Positions 29,449 to 40,530 of a DNA stretch of 64,000 nt are shown piece by piece. The DNA is taken from positions 2,234,501 through 2,298,500 of the forward strand of contig NC_041005.1 in assembly GCF_004193775.1 (NCBI RefSeq), written 5' to 3'. A program made the translations under genes and the position numbers. Within the stretch, counting starts at the first letter, position 1, and every line of letters begins with the position of its first letter. Under the pieces are notes generated by a model. It was not told the origin of the DNA. It saw nothing but the letters and a program-made list of their open reading frames with translations, and made no database searches. The stretch comes from Glycine soja. Taxonomy: Eukaryota; Streptophyta; Magnoliopsida; Fabales; Fabaceae.

Positions 29449-29992
29449 TATACTAGTGTCCGGTTTGAACCCGGTGTAAAAAACAGTTAAAGACAGGGAA
29501 AGGGTGAGATTGGAAAAAAAAGGGTTTTCTGTCCAGATTGACACCGAAGAGTCGAAGACTATGATTTTAATTCCTGCCGTAATCATCACGAAAGATTGTA
29601 TGGTCAAAAAGGTACAATTGGAAATAATTAGCACCAAAACACATCAATAATGTTTTTATTTCCTTTTAGATTATGGGCTTAGTACACTCCAACTTAATTG
29701 CAAGATTTTTGTGTGGAGGCGCTATCTAATCAGATGCACATTCCACTTGTAAATTCACAGTGTTTTCTTTTTCGTTAATACGAAATTTTAAATACATAAA
29801 TAAAAATAATGACTAATTATTTTTTCACATATATTTTTAACAGAAAATTAAACACATCATAAGAGCAAGTTTAGTACACGTTTTTTTACCCATTAGTTTT
29901 CAAGGTTTTTCAAAAAGGTTCAATACTCATAACATTTTTTTATATAAAATTACTTATATCTTTAATTTTTTTTAAATGACTTATATTTTTAT

Positions 29993-30288
29993 GTTATGTT
30001 TGACAAAATTAGCTCAAAAATTAGTTAGAAGTTAAAAAGTTAGCTAGTAGCTGAAAGCTGAAAAATAAAATGATAAAAAAATAATAAAATCATGATTTAT
30101 TTAAAAATGATTACTAGAAAATTAGATAAATATATTGAGAATAAAAATGAAAGAAAATTTCAAAATTTAAAAGTTAGCATTTTAAAACTTATCACTTCAA
30201 GCAGTGTTTCAAAAAATAATAGAAGATATTAAGAAACTACTAAAAAATATTTGTTTAACAAACAATCAAATAAATTTTTCAAAAATTA
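29993..30288. mobile_element. TIR element copy interrupted by the Mutator-like element
   Basis: The sequence begins GTTATGTTTGACAAAATTAG and follows, in order, the element at 32263-32640 through GATTTATTTAAAAA, GATAAATATATTGAG and AACAATCAAATAA. It stops exactly where the Mutator-like element starts, so that element probably inserted into it. A weak match to the missing tail may resume after 31684. Confidence 0.6.
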
Positions 30289-31684
30289 GACTTAAATATG
30301 TTTTTCATACATGAAAAATAAGTCGTTTTCAGATTATTACTTTAAATTTATTTTTTGTCAATTAAGTACTTGAAATTTTTTTAATGTAGCACATGTTGTT
30401 AGTCTCATTCTGTTAATGATGACGTGACAGACAGATTGTTATGTCATCAAACTTTATCACTAACATGTTATTACTACATCATCTCCTTCTTCCCTTCCTC
30501 CATTGGAAACTACCACCATCACTGTCCAACCAGTGTTGCCACCGTCGATCACGACATCCAACAAAAAAATACCAACACACACACCCACCACCCAACCTGC
30601 ACTTTAACCCGTGACGGAAAAACTCAAAAAACAATGTAAATCAAAATCCTTAGAATTCCCCCACTTTAGTTTTCACCTTATTTATCTCAAAGATTTCTCC
30701 TTTCTCTCATTTTCTCTCTCTTTCGCCTTTTGGGTGTTTTCAAAACACGCTTAAAACCGTGATGGGTGCCGTCATCGAGTTTTACCTGCAGCTGCACAAG
30801 GTGGTGTTATCCCCGAACACCTTGTTGTTAGGGTTTCTTTATCGGAAGATGGCTCGTAACAAGAACGCCTAATCGATGCTCAACTGCTTCATCACAATGA
30901 AGGTGAAGGAGAAGAAGAAGCTGAAGGAGCGTCGCCCCTTCCTTGCCTAACACTGTCGTGACCTCTCAGAGACCAACAAGTCGCGACAATAGATCATACA
31001 GGAGATCGGCCGAAAAGTTACTGAGATCTAGAACGAGGGTCTTAGCGAGCACCACCTCTGCGATCTTAACAACGAGATCAACAAGCTCATCAATGAAAAA
31101 TCCCACTGGAAACACCACATCGTGGAGCTCGGCAAGCCGAATTACTCGAAGCACTCTACAAAGATGACGAACCTCGACGAAAACATCATCGACGTCCCGA
31201 ACCCAGACAGTCGTGGCTCGAGATACCGCCACTTTGGGGTTGTCAAAAAGCTCCTTGACGTCAAGGAGCTCTTTGTAAACCCCCCAAAGCTTTGAAAGTG
31301 GCGTACCCTATATGAAATTTATAAGAGAATTGATGTGAGTTATTATGATTACCATGATAAGGAGAAAGGTGTGTTAGAGCGGTTGGAGGGGCTCACGGCG
31401 GAGGACGACGACAACACGGTCAAGAAGAAGGGTAAGGGAAAGAGAAAATAATTTTTTAAATAATAAAAAATAATGTATCACTAATGTGATTTGATGACGT
31501 GATATTTCGTTTGTTACATCATCACTTAATATAATAATACTAATATCATCACTTAATAGAATAATACTAATGACAGATATTACGTTGAAACATTTTTTTT
31601 TAGATACTTAGTTGATAAAAAATGAATTTGAGATAATAATTTAAAAACAGTCATTTTTTCAGTTATAAAAAACGTATTTAAATC
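30289..31684. mobile_element. Mutator-like element carrying host gene sequence (Pack-MULE-like)
   Basis: About 1.4 kb bounded by long imperfect terminal inverted repeats of about 100 bp. The left end starts GACTTAAATATGTTTTTCAT; the right end, reverse-complemented, starts GATTTAAATACGTTTTTTAT, and the match continues at roughly 75-80%. The possible 9-bp flanks (CAAAAATTA and AAAAAATAA) match at 7 of 9, low-complexity and inconclusive. Subterminal TGATGACGTGA motifs occur on both sides. The interior (30764-31451) is markedly GC-richer than the surroundings and holds an ISY1-like reading frame, not a transposase. Long TIRs plus captured host sequence define Pack-MULEs. Confidence 0.78.
30849..31451 (+). 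pseudogene. ISY1: ISY1 pre-mRNA splicing factor relic inside Mutator-like element
   Basis: ISY1 is a spliceosome protein of the Prp19/NTC complex. The frame reads MARNKNA then SMLNCFITMK, KERRPFLA, GRKVTEI, EINKLINEKSHW, KMTNLDENIIDVPNP and VLERLEG, all strings of the ISY1 N-terminal domain. It keeps a single frame over 603 nt with no indel, but has stops at 30870, 30948, 30990, 31029 and 31293. Four sit where the family context suggests Gln or Arg codons, so they look like C-to-T changes. Family members are about 300 residues; this copy ends in a lysine-rich tail at about 200, so the C-terminus is absent or replaced. There are no introns inside. Whether it was captured from DNA or cDNA cannot be told here. 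Confidence 0.85.
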
Positions 31685-32225
31685 AAAAAATAAAAAATTA
31701 AATAAAATGACTTGTGCAAAAATAACCTCAATTGTTTATAGAAGTAACTTCCTTTAATTAAAAATCGACTGGACATTTTTTAAATAAATGTTGTTAGTGG
31801 GAAAGCCTGAAAGTGAAGGAGAAAAACACCGTTTTCCGTATGAAGATGGCTTAACCTTTTCGCGCAAAACTCCAAAAGCAAAAAAGCAATAAAGAAAATC
31901 ACGTGGATTTTATTTTAACTTGCTGCTATAAAATCATCAGCCAAAGCACACGTTGAGGGGGATGAGGGATATTTCCAAAGTTAGGCTATTTCACTATTTC
32001 GAGTTCGTTACGTGTAGATTTGAAGGGAAAAAAAATATTTATTATATATAAAACCTTGCAATTGTTTTTAAAACTACATGTATTTTTTTATAAACAAGTG
32101 AAGAGCCGATCCAGTTTGGCGCAATTGCATATATTTATATATAACACAAACTCCTTTTCCTCTTTAATGATGCGTTTGGCAAGAATAGAAGAAATATGTA
32201 AGAAATAAAGTGGACAAAAATAAAG

Positions 32226-32228
<3 letters not shown>
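31685..32228. other. Spacer between transposable elements
   Basis: AT-rich sequence with a short richer patch at 31795-31990 that includes a CACGTG at 31901-31906. No gene recognised. Confidence 0.4.

Positions 32229-32259
<31 letters not shown>
32229..32259. repeat. (AT)n microsatellite
   Basis: An uninterrupted AT dinucleotide run directly before the left end of the TIR element at 32263. Confidence 0.95.
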
Positions 32260-32262
<3 letters not shown>

Positions 32263-32640
32263 GTTATGTTTGATAAAATTAGTTAAAAAATTAGTTGTAA
32301 GTTGAAAAGTTAATCAATTAAAAAAATAATTTATTAAATTATAAGTGTTCAATAAAATTTACGGTTGAAGTAGCTGAAAGTGTAAAATGATAAAAAATAA
32401 TAAAATCATGATTTATTTAAAAAATATAATTAGAAAATTGGATAAATATATTGAGGATAAAAATGAAAGAAAATATAAAAGTTAGAAGTTAATGTTTTAA
32501 TGTTATTTTAAGTAGCGTTTAAAAAAATTATAAAAACTACTAAGAAGTTACTAAAAAATATTTGTTTATTGAACAATCAAATAAGTTTTTTAGTTAGGAA
32601 AAAAACTAAAAATTAGTTGAAATGTCCTATTGAACATAAC
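32263..32640. mobile_element. Non-autonomous TIR element (MITE-like), complete copy
   Basis: About 378 bp, starting GTTATGTTTGATAAAATTAG and ending in TGTCCTATTGAACATAAC, whose reverse complement begins GTTATGTTCAATAGGACA, so the ends are imperfect inverted repeats. TTAAA occurs on both flanks (32258-32262 and 32641-32645), consistent with a target duplication. The interior is AT-rich and non-coding. A second copy at 29993 confirms a repeat family. Confidence 0.72.
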
Positions 32641-32645
32641 TTAAA

Positions 32646-35600
32646 TAATAAAAATAAAAGTGTTTGATTTAAGACAAATAAAAAGAAATATAGGAAAGAG
32701 AGAAATAAAAATAATTTATTTAATTAAAATAATCATTTTTCAAAAGTTTATAATTAATTACTAGTATATTTGGTTTGGGGGTAGAAAATCGTGATAAATA
32801 CAAAATAATAGTAAAGTCACCATAAAAATAATTATTTATTGCTTAAAAAATAATGGCAGGTGGAATTCACTTTATTACCGAAAATGCACTATCAATATGA
32901 GACAATCACTTGTCAAAATGCCACAAGAGACTATCAACACATTATATACAAACATAACAGATTATTATTATTATTCACGCAACATCATTCTTCGATTTCT
33001 CAATTTTTGCATACCCGGGTATATATAAATTGATTACCATTTTATGATAGTCGATTATATACACCAATTTTCCATTTACTCTATGTAGGAGAGAAATAAA
33101 AAAAGGTGTGGAATCACATCTTTTTATTTTTCTCCCGTCGTGTCTTATTTTTCCTATAACAAATGCATTTACTTATCTATTTTCCTACCCTTTTCTTCTC
33201 CCTCTCACTTATTTCTCAGCCATTTCAATGCACCAACTGAAGTACGTGTAAGGGAATATTCTTTGCAAACCGTATATCCATCCAAACTTTCCATTCTTTG
33301 GTCATGGGAATAATTTCTTTTACTTCAAGTTCTACTGTTCTTGCGTAGCCTTCAACTATCTTTGGTTGTTTGAATTTCCAAAGCTAACAGTTTTGCTTTT
33401 GCCGTTCCCTGCTGAGTGGGTCATGCACCTATAATAATATCCATCAATTCACATAGATAAAAATGTTCAACCTATGATAAAGCAAACATACTTCTCTAAT
33501 ATCTCTATGATCAATGTGGTTGTCACAGGACCTTAGATACAAATTACAATTGAGGTTTCCTTTTAGGCTCTTCTGCTGAGCATTCCCTTTCAAGTCTCTA
33601 TTATATATCCACCTACAAACAAAGGTTGAATGTTTGTGCCAATATTACTTTTATGGATCTATCCCAAAAAATAAACATCTTGAGGATTTGGCATTGCTAG
33701 CTCATTTTTACAAATAATACTCCAATGTCAACAACTAATGCGGACCGTTGCTTTGGTAAGGTAATATTTTCATTGAAGCATTTGACCGGCCACGCACCAC
33801 CACTAATGTCACTCTATTATTGATTCATGTCTTGTGCCCCAATTAAAAAAGCAGCTACTACTACTACTAGCTAATAAGTAAGGTATACTATCCAAGACTA
33901 GTCCAAGAAAGAGGCTCAATCAACTTTGCATGCAAATGAGATAGTAATCCCTATCAGAACAACTAAAAATCCCCCATATTGAAGATGACTTAACATAAGT
34001 GACCAACATGACCAAAATAAAAGTGTACATGCTAATCAGTGGGAACTAAGCAATGAATGCAACCTTGGAAAGCACATCAAGTTTGGTTCTCGTTGCGTCA
34101 AAGCTCACGCCTTTCAACATCATGTATGCTCGGGCATGGGGAGGAATAGCGTCGTCCCTCGGATGAATTCAATTGGTAATTGATTTGATTCCATTTTTTA
34201 TTCCCTCTTTTTTCAACATTTTAATCATCGCTGTTTACCATTGTGTCAAAAAAACTTAAACCAACCAGCATATCGTGCAATTTATAGTCAACGGATATTA
34301 TGTGTTTCATATAACATTATTATTACGTACTAATAACGTATATTAATTAATGGGCGGCATGCAGCATCTCTTTCATTATTAAATTGGCATAAACTAGCTC
34401 ATCTGCTAAACAAAGTTAACCTTAACTAACTTTCATCTTTTACTTTTTCATTTATATTTTTATCCCTTTAGATTATTTAATTATATGTTCAATATATATT
34501 AAGCAAATTTGATATTTTAAATATGAAATAATTTAAAATTAGAAATGTGATGAAATGTTGATAAAAAAACTTGAAGAGATTTATAGTATATATATGAAAT
34601 TAAAGTTTTGAGAGGAATTTTTTTAGATGATTTTAATAAAATTTTATGTTTATTTGATAAGTTTCAAATACTAAAATTAATCATACAAAATTTAAATTAA
34701 GGAACTAAAAGTGTAATTATTTTTTTAAAAGGGGAATGGTGCCATAAAAAATTGCAAGTTAGAAATTTAGTGAAAAAACTGATAAAGTGGAAAGCAATGT
34801 AGTGATATTTTTTTCATAATTTCTTTTTAGATATTATAAAGCAAGAAAGGAAAGAGTAAGAAGTGATTGATAAATAATTGAAATAAATTAATAATGATGA
34901 TGAATAACAACAAAAAATATGTGTTTTACTAAATCAAGGATTTGAAAAATTATGTGTGTTACTAAATCAAGGATTTGATGAAATCGAGAGCTTATTTTTT
35001 AAACAAATAAATGAATAAATATATTTCATAGATTTTGTATATTCAAAATAATAATTTTATTCTTTTGTTTGTTTTAATTAGAGGTAATTTGGCCTGTTGG
35101 CCCAACTGAGGGCTAGGCTAAGCCATCAAATTCACATCTTGAAGGAAATTCAAGCTAGCTCGTCTTATCCTGGTTTCACAGTTCTATTATGGTGTACTTG
35201 GATCGGGTTGAGTTGCTTGATTTGTCAATTCTAAGATTTGGACTCAACGAGAAAATGCATGAAAATTTCTAATCAGAGTATCAATACATTAATTAATTGG
35301 TCCCTATTAAATTGACTTTGGGTTCCATTCATGATTGAAAAACAGAGGAGAAAAATTGAATCTATGAAAGATTTACACAAATTTTTTGCTCTGGGAATTG
35401 AGTTTATTGATTATGTGTGTTATGATAAATTATTGCGTTTAATATTTATGTTTGATTGGATTTAATATTATCTGAGGGAATAAAACCAAGATTTGCTCAG
35501 GGGTTTCTGTTCAAGGAATCAAGCTTAGTCTTTCCTTGTTATTTCAAACTTCAATTTCAGAACATGTTTGTATTGAACTAGAGTTAAGTACGTATATGAA

Positions 35601-35935
35601 GAATTGGGAAATTTGATCCCTAGTCATTTTCATGTGTAGATTGTCATCTAGTTACTTCAAAACCTTGAAGGTTTTTAGAAATAGTTTATTGTCGTTAATT
35701 AGTTAGAATTCATTCTTTGAGTACTTAATCACTATGATTGGTTCAAATAATCGTTAATTGTGCAAGTTGGTTATTGAATCACAATTCTCGTTAGGATCAA
35801 CCATCCTAATTTTTACTTTATTATTTGAACAATTAGTTAGGAATGTTTCATATTTTGATTCTTCTATATCAAAGCATATAGTCATTTTCAGATAACAATG
35901 AATGAATTATATAATTTATAACGAAACAACAAATT
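32646..35935. other. Intergenic DNA, no gene recognised
   Basis: AT-rich with a less biased part at 33200-34180 that shows no long frame or domain. Direct repeats of GTGT-TACTAAATCAAGGATTTGA occur at about 34920-34945 and 34952-34980. Sequence at 35080-35600 reads like non-coding transposon or untranslated DNA, but nothing identifies it. Confidence 0.4.
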
Positions 35936-35936
35936 T

Positions 35937-36008
35937 GTGGGCCGAGCTAGATTTGAACTAGGCATATTGCCAATGAATTGTCCACATTAATTGCTTGGGT
36001 ATCAATTC
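35937..36008 (-). pseudogene. trnY-GUA: Plastid-derived trnY-GUA relic
   Basis: Read on the minus strand this matches the chloroplast tRNA-Tyr gene from its 3' end: GGGCCGAGCTAGATTTGAAC (T arm), then GCATATTGCCAATGAATT (variable/anticodon side), then a decayed D arm and acceptor. Bases of the extra arm and the anticodon loop, including the GUA anticodon, are deleted. It is therefore a dead nuclear copy of plastid DNA. Confidence 0.72.
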
Positions 36009-36065
36009 ATAAACAAGAAAAATCCATTTCAATTTTATTCATGATCAACTTGCTTTAGTAGCCCC

Positions 36066-36138
36066 TTACCCTTAGGGGAAGTCAAATGATCGTTGCTTCC
36101 TTGAAAAAGAGACGTCTTAAACCACTATACGGTGAGGG
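36066..36138 (-). pseudogene. trnE-UUC: Plastid-derived trnE-UUC relic
   Basis: The minus-strand sequence corresponds to chloroplast tRNA-Glu. GGGGAAGTC (T arm), TTCCTTGAAAAAGAGACGTC (anticodon arm, with the UUC complement GAA retained) and AACCACTATACGGTGAGGG (D arm and acceptor) appear in the right order, with scattered substitutions. It lies 57 bp from the trnY relic, in the order and orientation of the plastid trnE-trnY-trnD cluster, supporting one insertion. Confidence 0.78.
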
Positions 36139-38760
36139 TATAATTGCTTGAACACCCTTATACTTCCTCACAGCTTATAAATAAGAATGTGATCTTATAT
36201 ATTAGACTTAAATATAAGTATGTTTAACTAATTTTATTATATTTAATATTATTATTTTTAAAATATTTTTTGTCTAATTCTAATTCTATTTTTAATGATT
36301 TCTTTTTTTATTTCTGATAACAAGTTTAAAAAAGAATAATTTAAAAATAATCTTATTTTCTATTTGAGAATAATAAAATTAAATAATATTATCTAACTTT
36401 TTTAATTACTGCAAACTTAGTTATTTTAACTTCGGTGGCATACCTACAAGAATTTAGATGTTGAAATCAGTATTTGCAGGTGGTGGTTAAAAGTGAAATG
36501 TTCCAAAGTATACCTAAGGCCTTTATGACCTATGTATATCAATTTTCCTTAGGTTATAATACTGATTTTTATGTGATATTATTTGGCATGGATGGTGCCT
36601 CTGCAACTGAATCTCGTGATATTTGTTATTTGTTACTAATAATTTACGTGTTAGATCCAATTTAGAAGTTATTTCAACTCTTCTCTATTCTTTTCGTTCA
36701 TTCATAATTAAAAAGAAAAAGGAACAAACATTTGCGATACTATAGTGCAATGCCACTTTGCAAGGATTAGCTAGCCTATGGTGGCAGCGAACGATTGTGC
36801 ATGAAGGATTTGGACCACAACTGTTGGCTTCTAATTTGCCACTTGTACTCAGTGCACATGCAGTGTTGGCGTCACTCTTTAAAATCAATCCTTCAAGTTA
36901 CACCTTTTGTGTGCCCGCGCGGTGTGATTCCTTGCAAATTAGTAATTACTACAAAAATATATATATCAGCCTTAACTCCATAAAAAATTTCTAAGTATCA
37001 CTCCGGCCCGAAGGCTAGAAAAAGAGATGTGGAAAGTTTCAAATTTCAACGAAGGCTATGTAAATATATATTCTTTACCATCTTATAATTTCAAATTAAA
37101 CTTTATTTAATACTAAAAGCGCTAAGTTATAAAGTTACAATTGTCATTATTTATATACATTATTATTATTTTAATCATATGGGTTGGTATTCGATATAGA
37201 TCTTCAACACATAATATTTTAATTAAATAATCATTACCTCACTCTCTTGTATTGTTAGACATGATTTATACTTAAATTGTAAGAACAATGGTTTACCAAT
37301 ATACTGTATTATAGTATTGAAATAATAGCATAATCCAATATTGAAATGCCTCTAGTCGTCTCCATAGAGTCCGGCAGAGAATCGAAGAAGGTGGAAATTA
37401 GAGGCAAAGGACTTGTTTAGGGAAATTTTCTTAGAAGTACTTTCAAGAGTAGAAAATAAGAAAAAAAAAGATAAAATTTTCAATAAATTAAAATAAATTC
37501 TTCATTTGTTAATTTATCGAAACTCTCTCATGTATATTTTTTAAATGAAATGATATTTATAAATTAATTAATGAATAATTTATTTTAATATGAATAAATT
37601 CATTTCATATTTTCTTTTGTTGGAGTGTTTTTAAAGGAACTTATCCAAATATTCATCTGAAGTTTTTAGCTGTCAGGTGTGTATAAGTTAGCGGAAACGC
37701 AATTAAGACCCCAACGGGCCTCGGTCAGGGTGAGAGCAGTGTATGTCGTTCCTGCTCCACCCAGCTTTTGTCATAGAATGCAATTACTAGTATAGCATGG
37801 CTGTCAGATACATATGCAATTAATTACTAAATCTTTATTTTATGCTTCAAAACATCAGATGCCATTAGGTGGTCAAAGGAAGACTCCAAAATTACCTATG
37901 CACATCTTCGTCTATCAATTAAGTCATAAGTTTTAACTTTGTGTCATGTATGCCAAAAAATAATTGTTTTGGATAAACATATGCTAAATTTGATTTTGAA
38001 TTGAAGTAATTTAGACTATATATTAAAGTTTGAAAAGTAATTTTAGAAATTACTTCAAAATCAAATATGTAAAATCAATTTTACTAAGGCCTAAACACAC
38101 ACTAAACAAATTGACACCCCTCTCTTATTCTAAAAGTTAACAATACGCTCGTCCAACACTCTTATTCTAAATTATCTGTGTTTCATCTTTTATTTGATAT
38201 TTCTCATTCATAATTTAATAATTTTTAACCAATTGCAATTAATGTGTCCTTGTTACAAAAAGAAATCGTATACTATCATATAGTATGTGAGAGTGAACCT
38301 GTTAAAGAAATCGTGTTGCTATACTTTGCTTTCACTTATATTATCCACCATTCTCTGATTTTTATCGATCATCTCACGTTTAAAATTTCAAATTAATAAA
38401 TTAAAGATGTACTATCATATATTCCGGGATTAATTTTTCCCCTTTTAATATTTGAACAGTGGTCTGATTTAAAAAGGGGTAGGAGGGGCTGCATTATGTC
38501 TGTTAAAAGCGAAGGGGATCATTTCAGCAACCAATCCGCATATTATGCTAACTTTGGGAGTGGGAACACTTCATTAACTTCATTTTTGATTATAGTGGAG
38601 GTAGTAGCTGCAAAATATTTCAGCATATATTATACCTATGGTACGGCTTCGTGAATTATATAATGTGAGTACTAGAAAAAGAAGCTAGCACAAAACCATA
38701 GTATACTTTAGAGACGGGTCATCGTAGAATAATAAAATACAGACATTTATAATTTATCAT
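36139..38760. other. Intergenic DNA after the plastid insert
   Basis: Short open frames at 36474-36665 and 36758-36994 show no family signature. A less AT-rich patch at 37660-37760 is unidentified. The plastid insert may extend a little past 36138, but nothing further matched from memory. Confidence 0.4.
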
Positions 38761-39404
38761 GGTTAAATTACTCATTTGGTTCTTATAGTTTCACAATCTA
38801 TATCTTTTTAGTCCTTATAGTTTCGAAGTAGTTTTTTTACTCTTTATAATTTACATTTTAATTATCTTTTAATTCTTATAATTTAAAAGTGGTCTTTTAG
38901 TTCTTATAATTTGTATTTTAATTCTCTTTTAGTCTCTATAGTTTGAAAATGATCTTTTTAATCTATATAATTTGTATTTTAATTACATTTTAGTTCTTAC
39001 TATAAAAAAATATATAAAAATAATTAACTATAAATTATCAACTATTTTTTATTACAAATTATCTTGCGATAAATTAGTTACAAATTACTTACTACTATTT
39101 TTGTAATTAATTATAATTGATAATATTAGTCATATTTTGATGGTAAGGATTACACGCGAATTAAAATATAAAGTATAAGAAGTAAAAAGATCACTTTCAA
39201 ACTATAGAGACTAAAAAGGAATTAAAATGCAAATGATAAAGATTAAAAAAATTACTTTCAAACTATGACTAAAACACAATTAAAATGTAAATTATAAAAA
39301 CTAAAAAAAGAATTAAAATATAAATGATAGTGACTAAAAAAATTACTTTCAAGACTAAAAATATACTAATCATGAGACTATAGGAATTAAATGAGTCATT
39401 AAAC
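38761..39404. mobile_element. Fold-back (palindromic) element with internal ~55-bp subrepeats
   Basis: About 644 bp in which the left half (38761-39000) is inverted in the right half (39160-39404). The left end reads GGTTAAATTACTCATTTGGT; the right end, reverse-complemented, reads GTTTAATGACTCATTTAATT. Each arm contains several subrepeats of the form TTTTAGT-CTATAGTTT-AAA-TGATCTTTTT or its complement. The loop (39000-39160) is AT-rich. There is no coding content. It is a fold-back or long-TIR MITE, possibly Mutator-related. Confidence 0.85.
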
Positions 39405-40457
39405 AATAATTACATATTTCCTCCGTCATAACAAATTGTAGAATAGGAAAAAAGGGAGTAAAAGTAAAGGATTGCAGGGTGGGGGGAGTGTGGTGGGGTT
39501 TAGGCTTTCATGGGGATGAGAACGCATGGGGCATCCACCACTCCACTCGTGCGCGCTATCTATCAATGGTGGCTCGGTCATTGCTCAACAATCATCATTA
39601 TTGGCATGGTGTCAAGAACCATGTTAGTTACATAGTAATTTCTGTTGTTCTTGATGTCCACAATCTCACATCAAATACGAATTACGATTCATCTTTAAAT
39701 CAATCTCAAACCATAATTCGTTTTTAATTTTCAAACTAATAGCATGATACACAAGTTTCTCAGCATATAACAAACTTATCCGACTAAGGTTGGAGCAACC
39801 AAACTAACAATCTCTTCATAAGAAAAACGCAAGATGAGAAAAAAGAGAATAAATTAAACTATACAAAATAAACTTAACACCATATTTAATTCAAGTATCA
39901 AGGTTGTTGATTTTCTTTATTTTTACTCAACTTATTTATCATTATTTGTATCTAATGTAAGACTTGGCTTTTATATTTATACTCCAACAATAATTGTTAA
40001 AGTAATTATTAAAGGTGATATCAAAGATAACAAACTCAATGCAAAGTCTAACAAAATCAAGTGAAAAAATAAAGTCTAAGTAAAATCTAAATAAAAAAAC
40101 CCAATTTTGAAAAGCATTGAATAAAATGGATTTTTTTACATTTAATTAACTAAAAACATTAACCTATTACTACTAAGCTATTAACAAAATATACCGCAAT
40201 CTCTTTGAATTCTCCCTCTCATAATTTCTGACTAGCTAGCTCAAACACACACCTGATCACTCTTTATAATTTTAAATTTTTTCATTTATTGAAATTGAAG
40301 TTTAATTGGGGGTTGTCTTGTGAGCGAAGGAGGGAGGAATAGAGCAAAGAATGTGGGAGACAAGCAGAAACATTTGAAGGGTAGCAACAGTTGACATAGC
40401 GCCTTTTTAGGGTGAGAGTGGGTCACAGCCTACTTGTTTTCTCCACTCTCCCTTCAC
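39405..40457. other. Upstream region of the WAT1 gene
   Basis: A G-rich, GC-higher patch (39475-39560) is followed by AT-rich DNA. No gene recognised. The last 200 bp contain pyrimidine-rich promoter-like sequence before the WAT1 TATA box. Confidence 0.4.
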
Positions 40458-40467
40458 TATATTTATA
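40458..40467 (+). promoter_or_regulatory. Probable TATA box of WAT1
   Basis: TATATTTATA lies about 70 bp upstream of the WAT1 ATG and is followed by CT-rich sequence typical of plant core promoters. The position would give a short 5' leader. Confidence 0.5.
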
Positions 40468-40530
40468 TCCTAACTCTTGCATCTCCTCCTCACCACTTTC
40501 CTCCCTAGCTCCCTTCTTTTACTATCTTCA

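Noticed and set aside
29455..29475. GGTTTGAACCC, resembling a tRNA T-loop/B box
   Set aside because: No matching D arm, anticodon arm or acceptor stem at the required spacing.
30943..31232. Overlapping open frames on both strands
   Set aside because: They are out-of-frame readings of the ISY1 relic. The homologous frame is the one starting at 30849.
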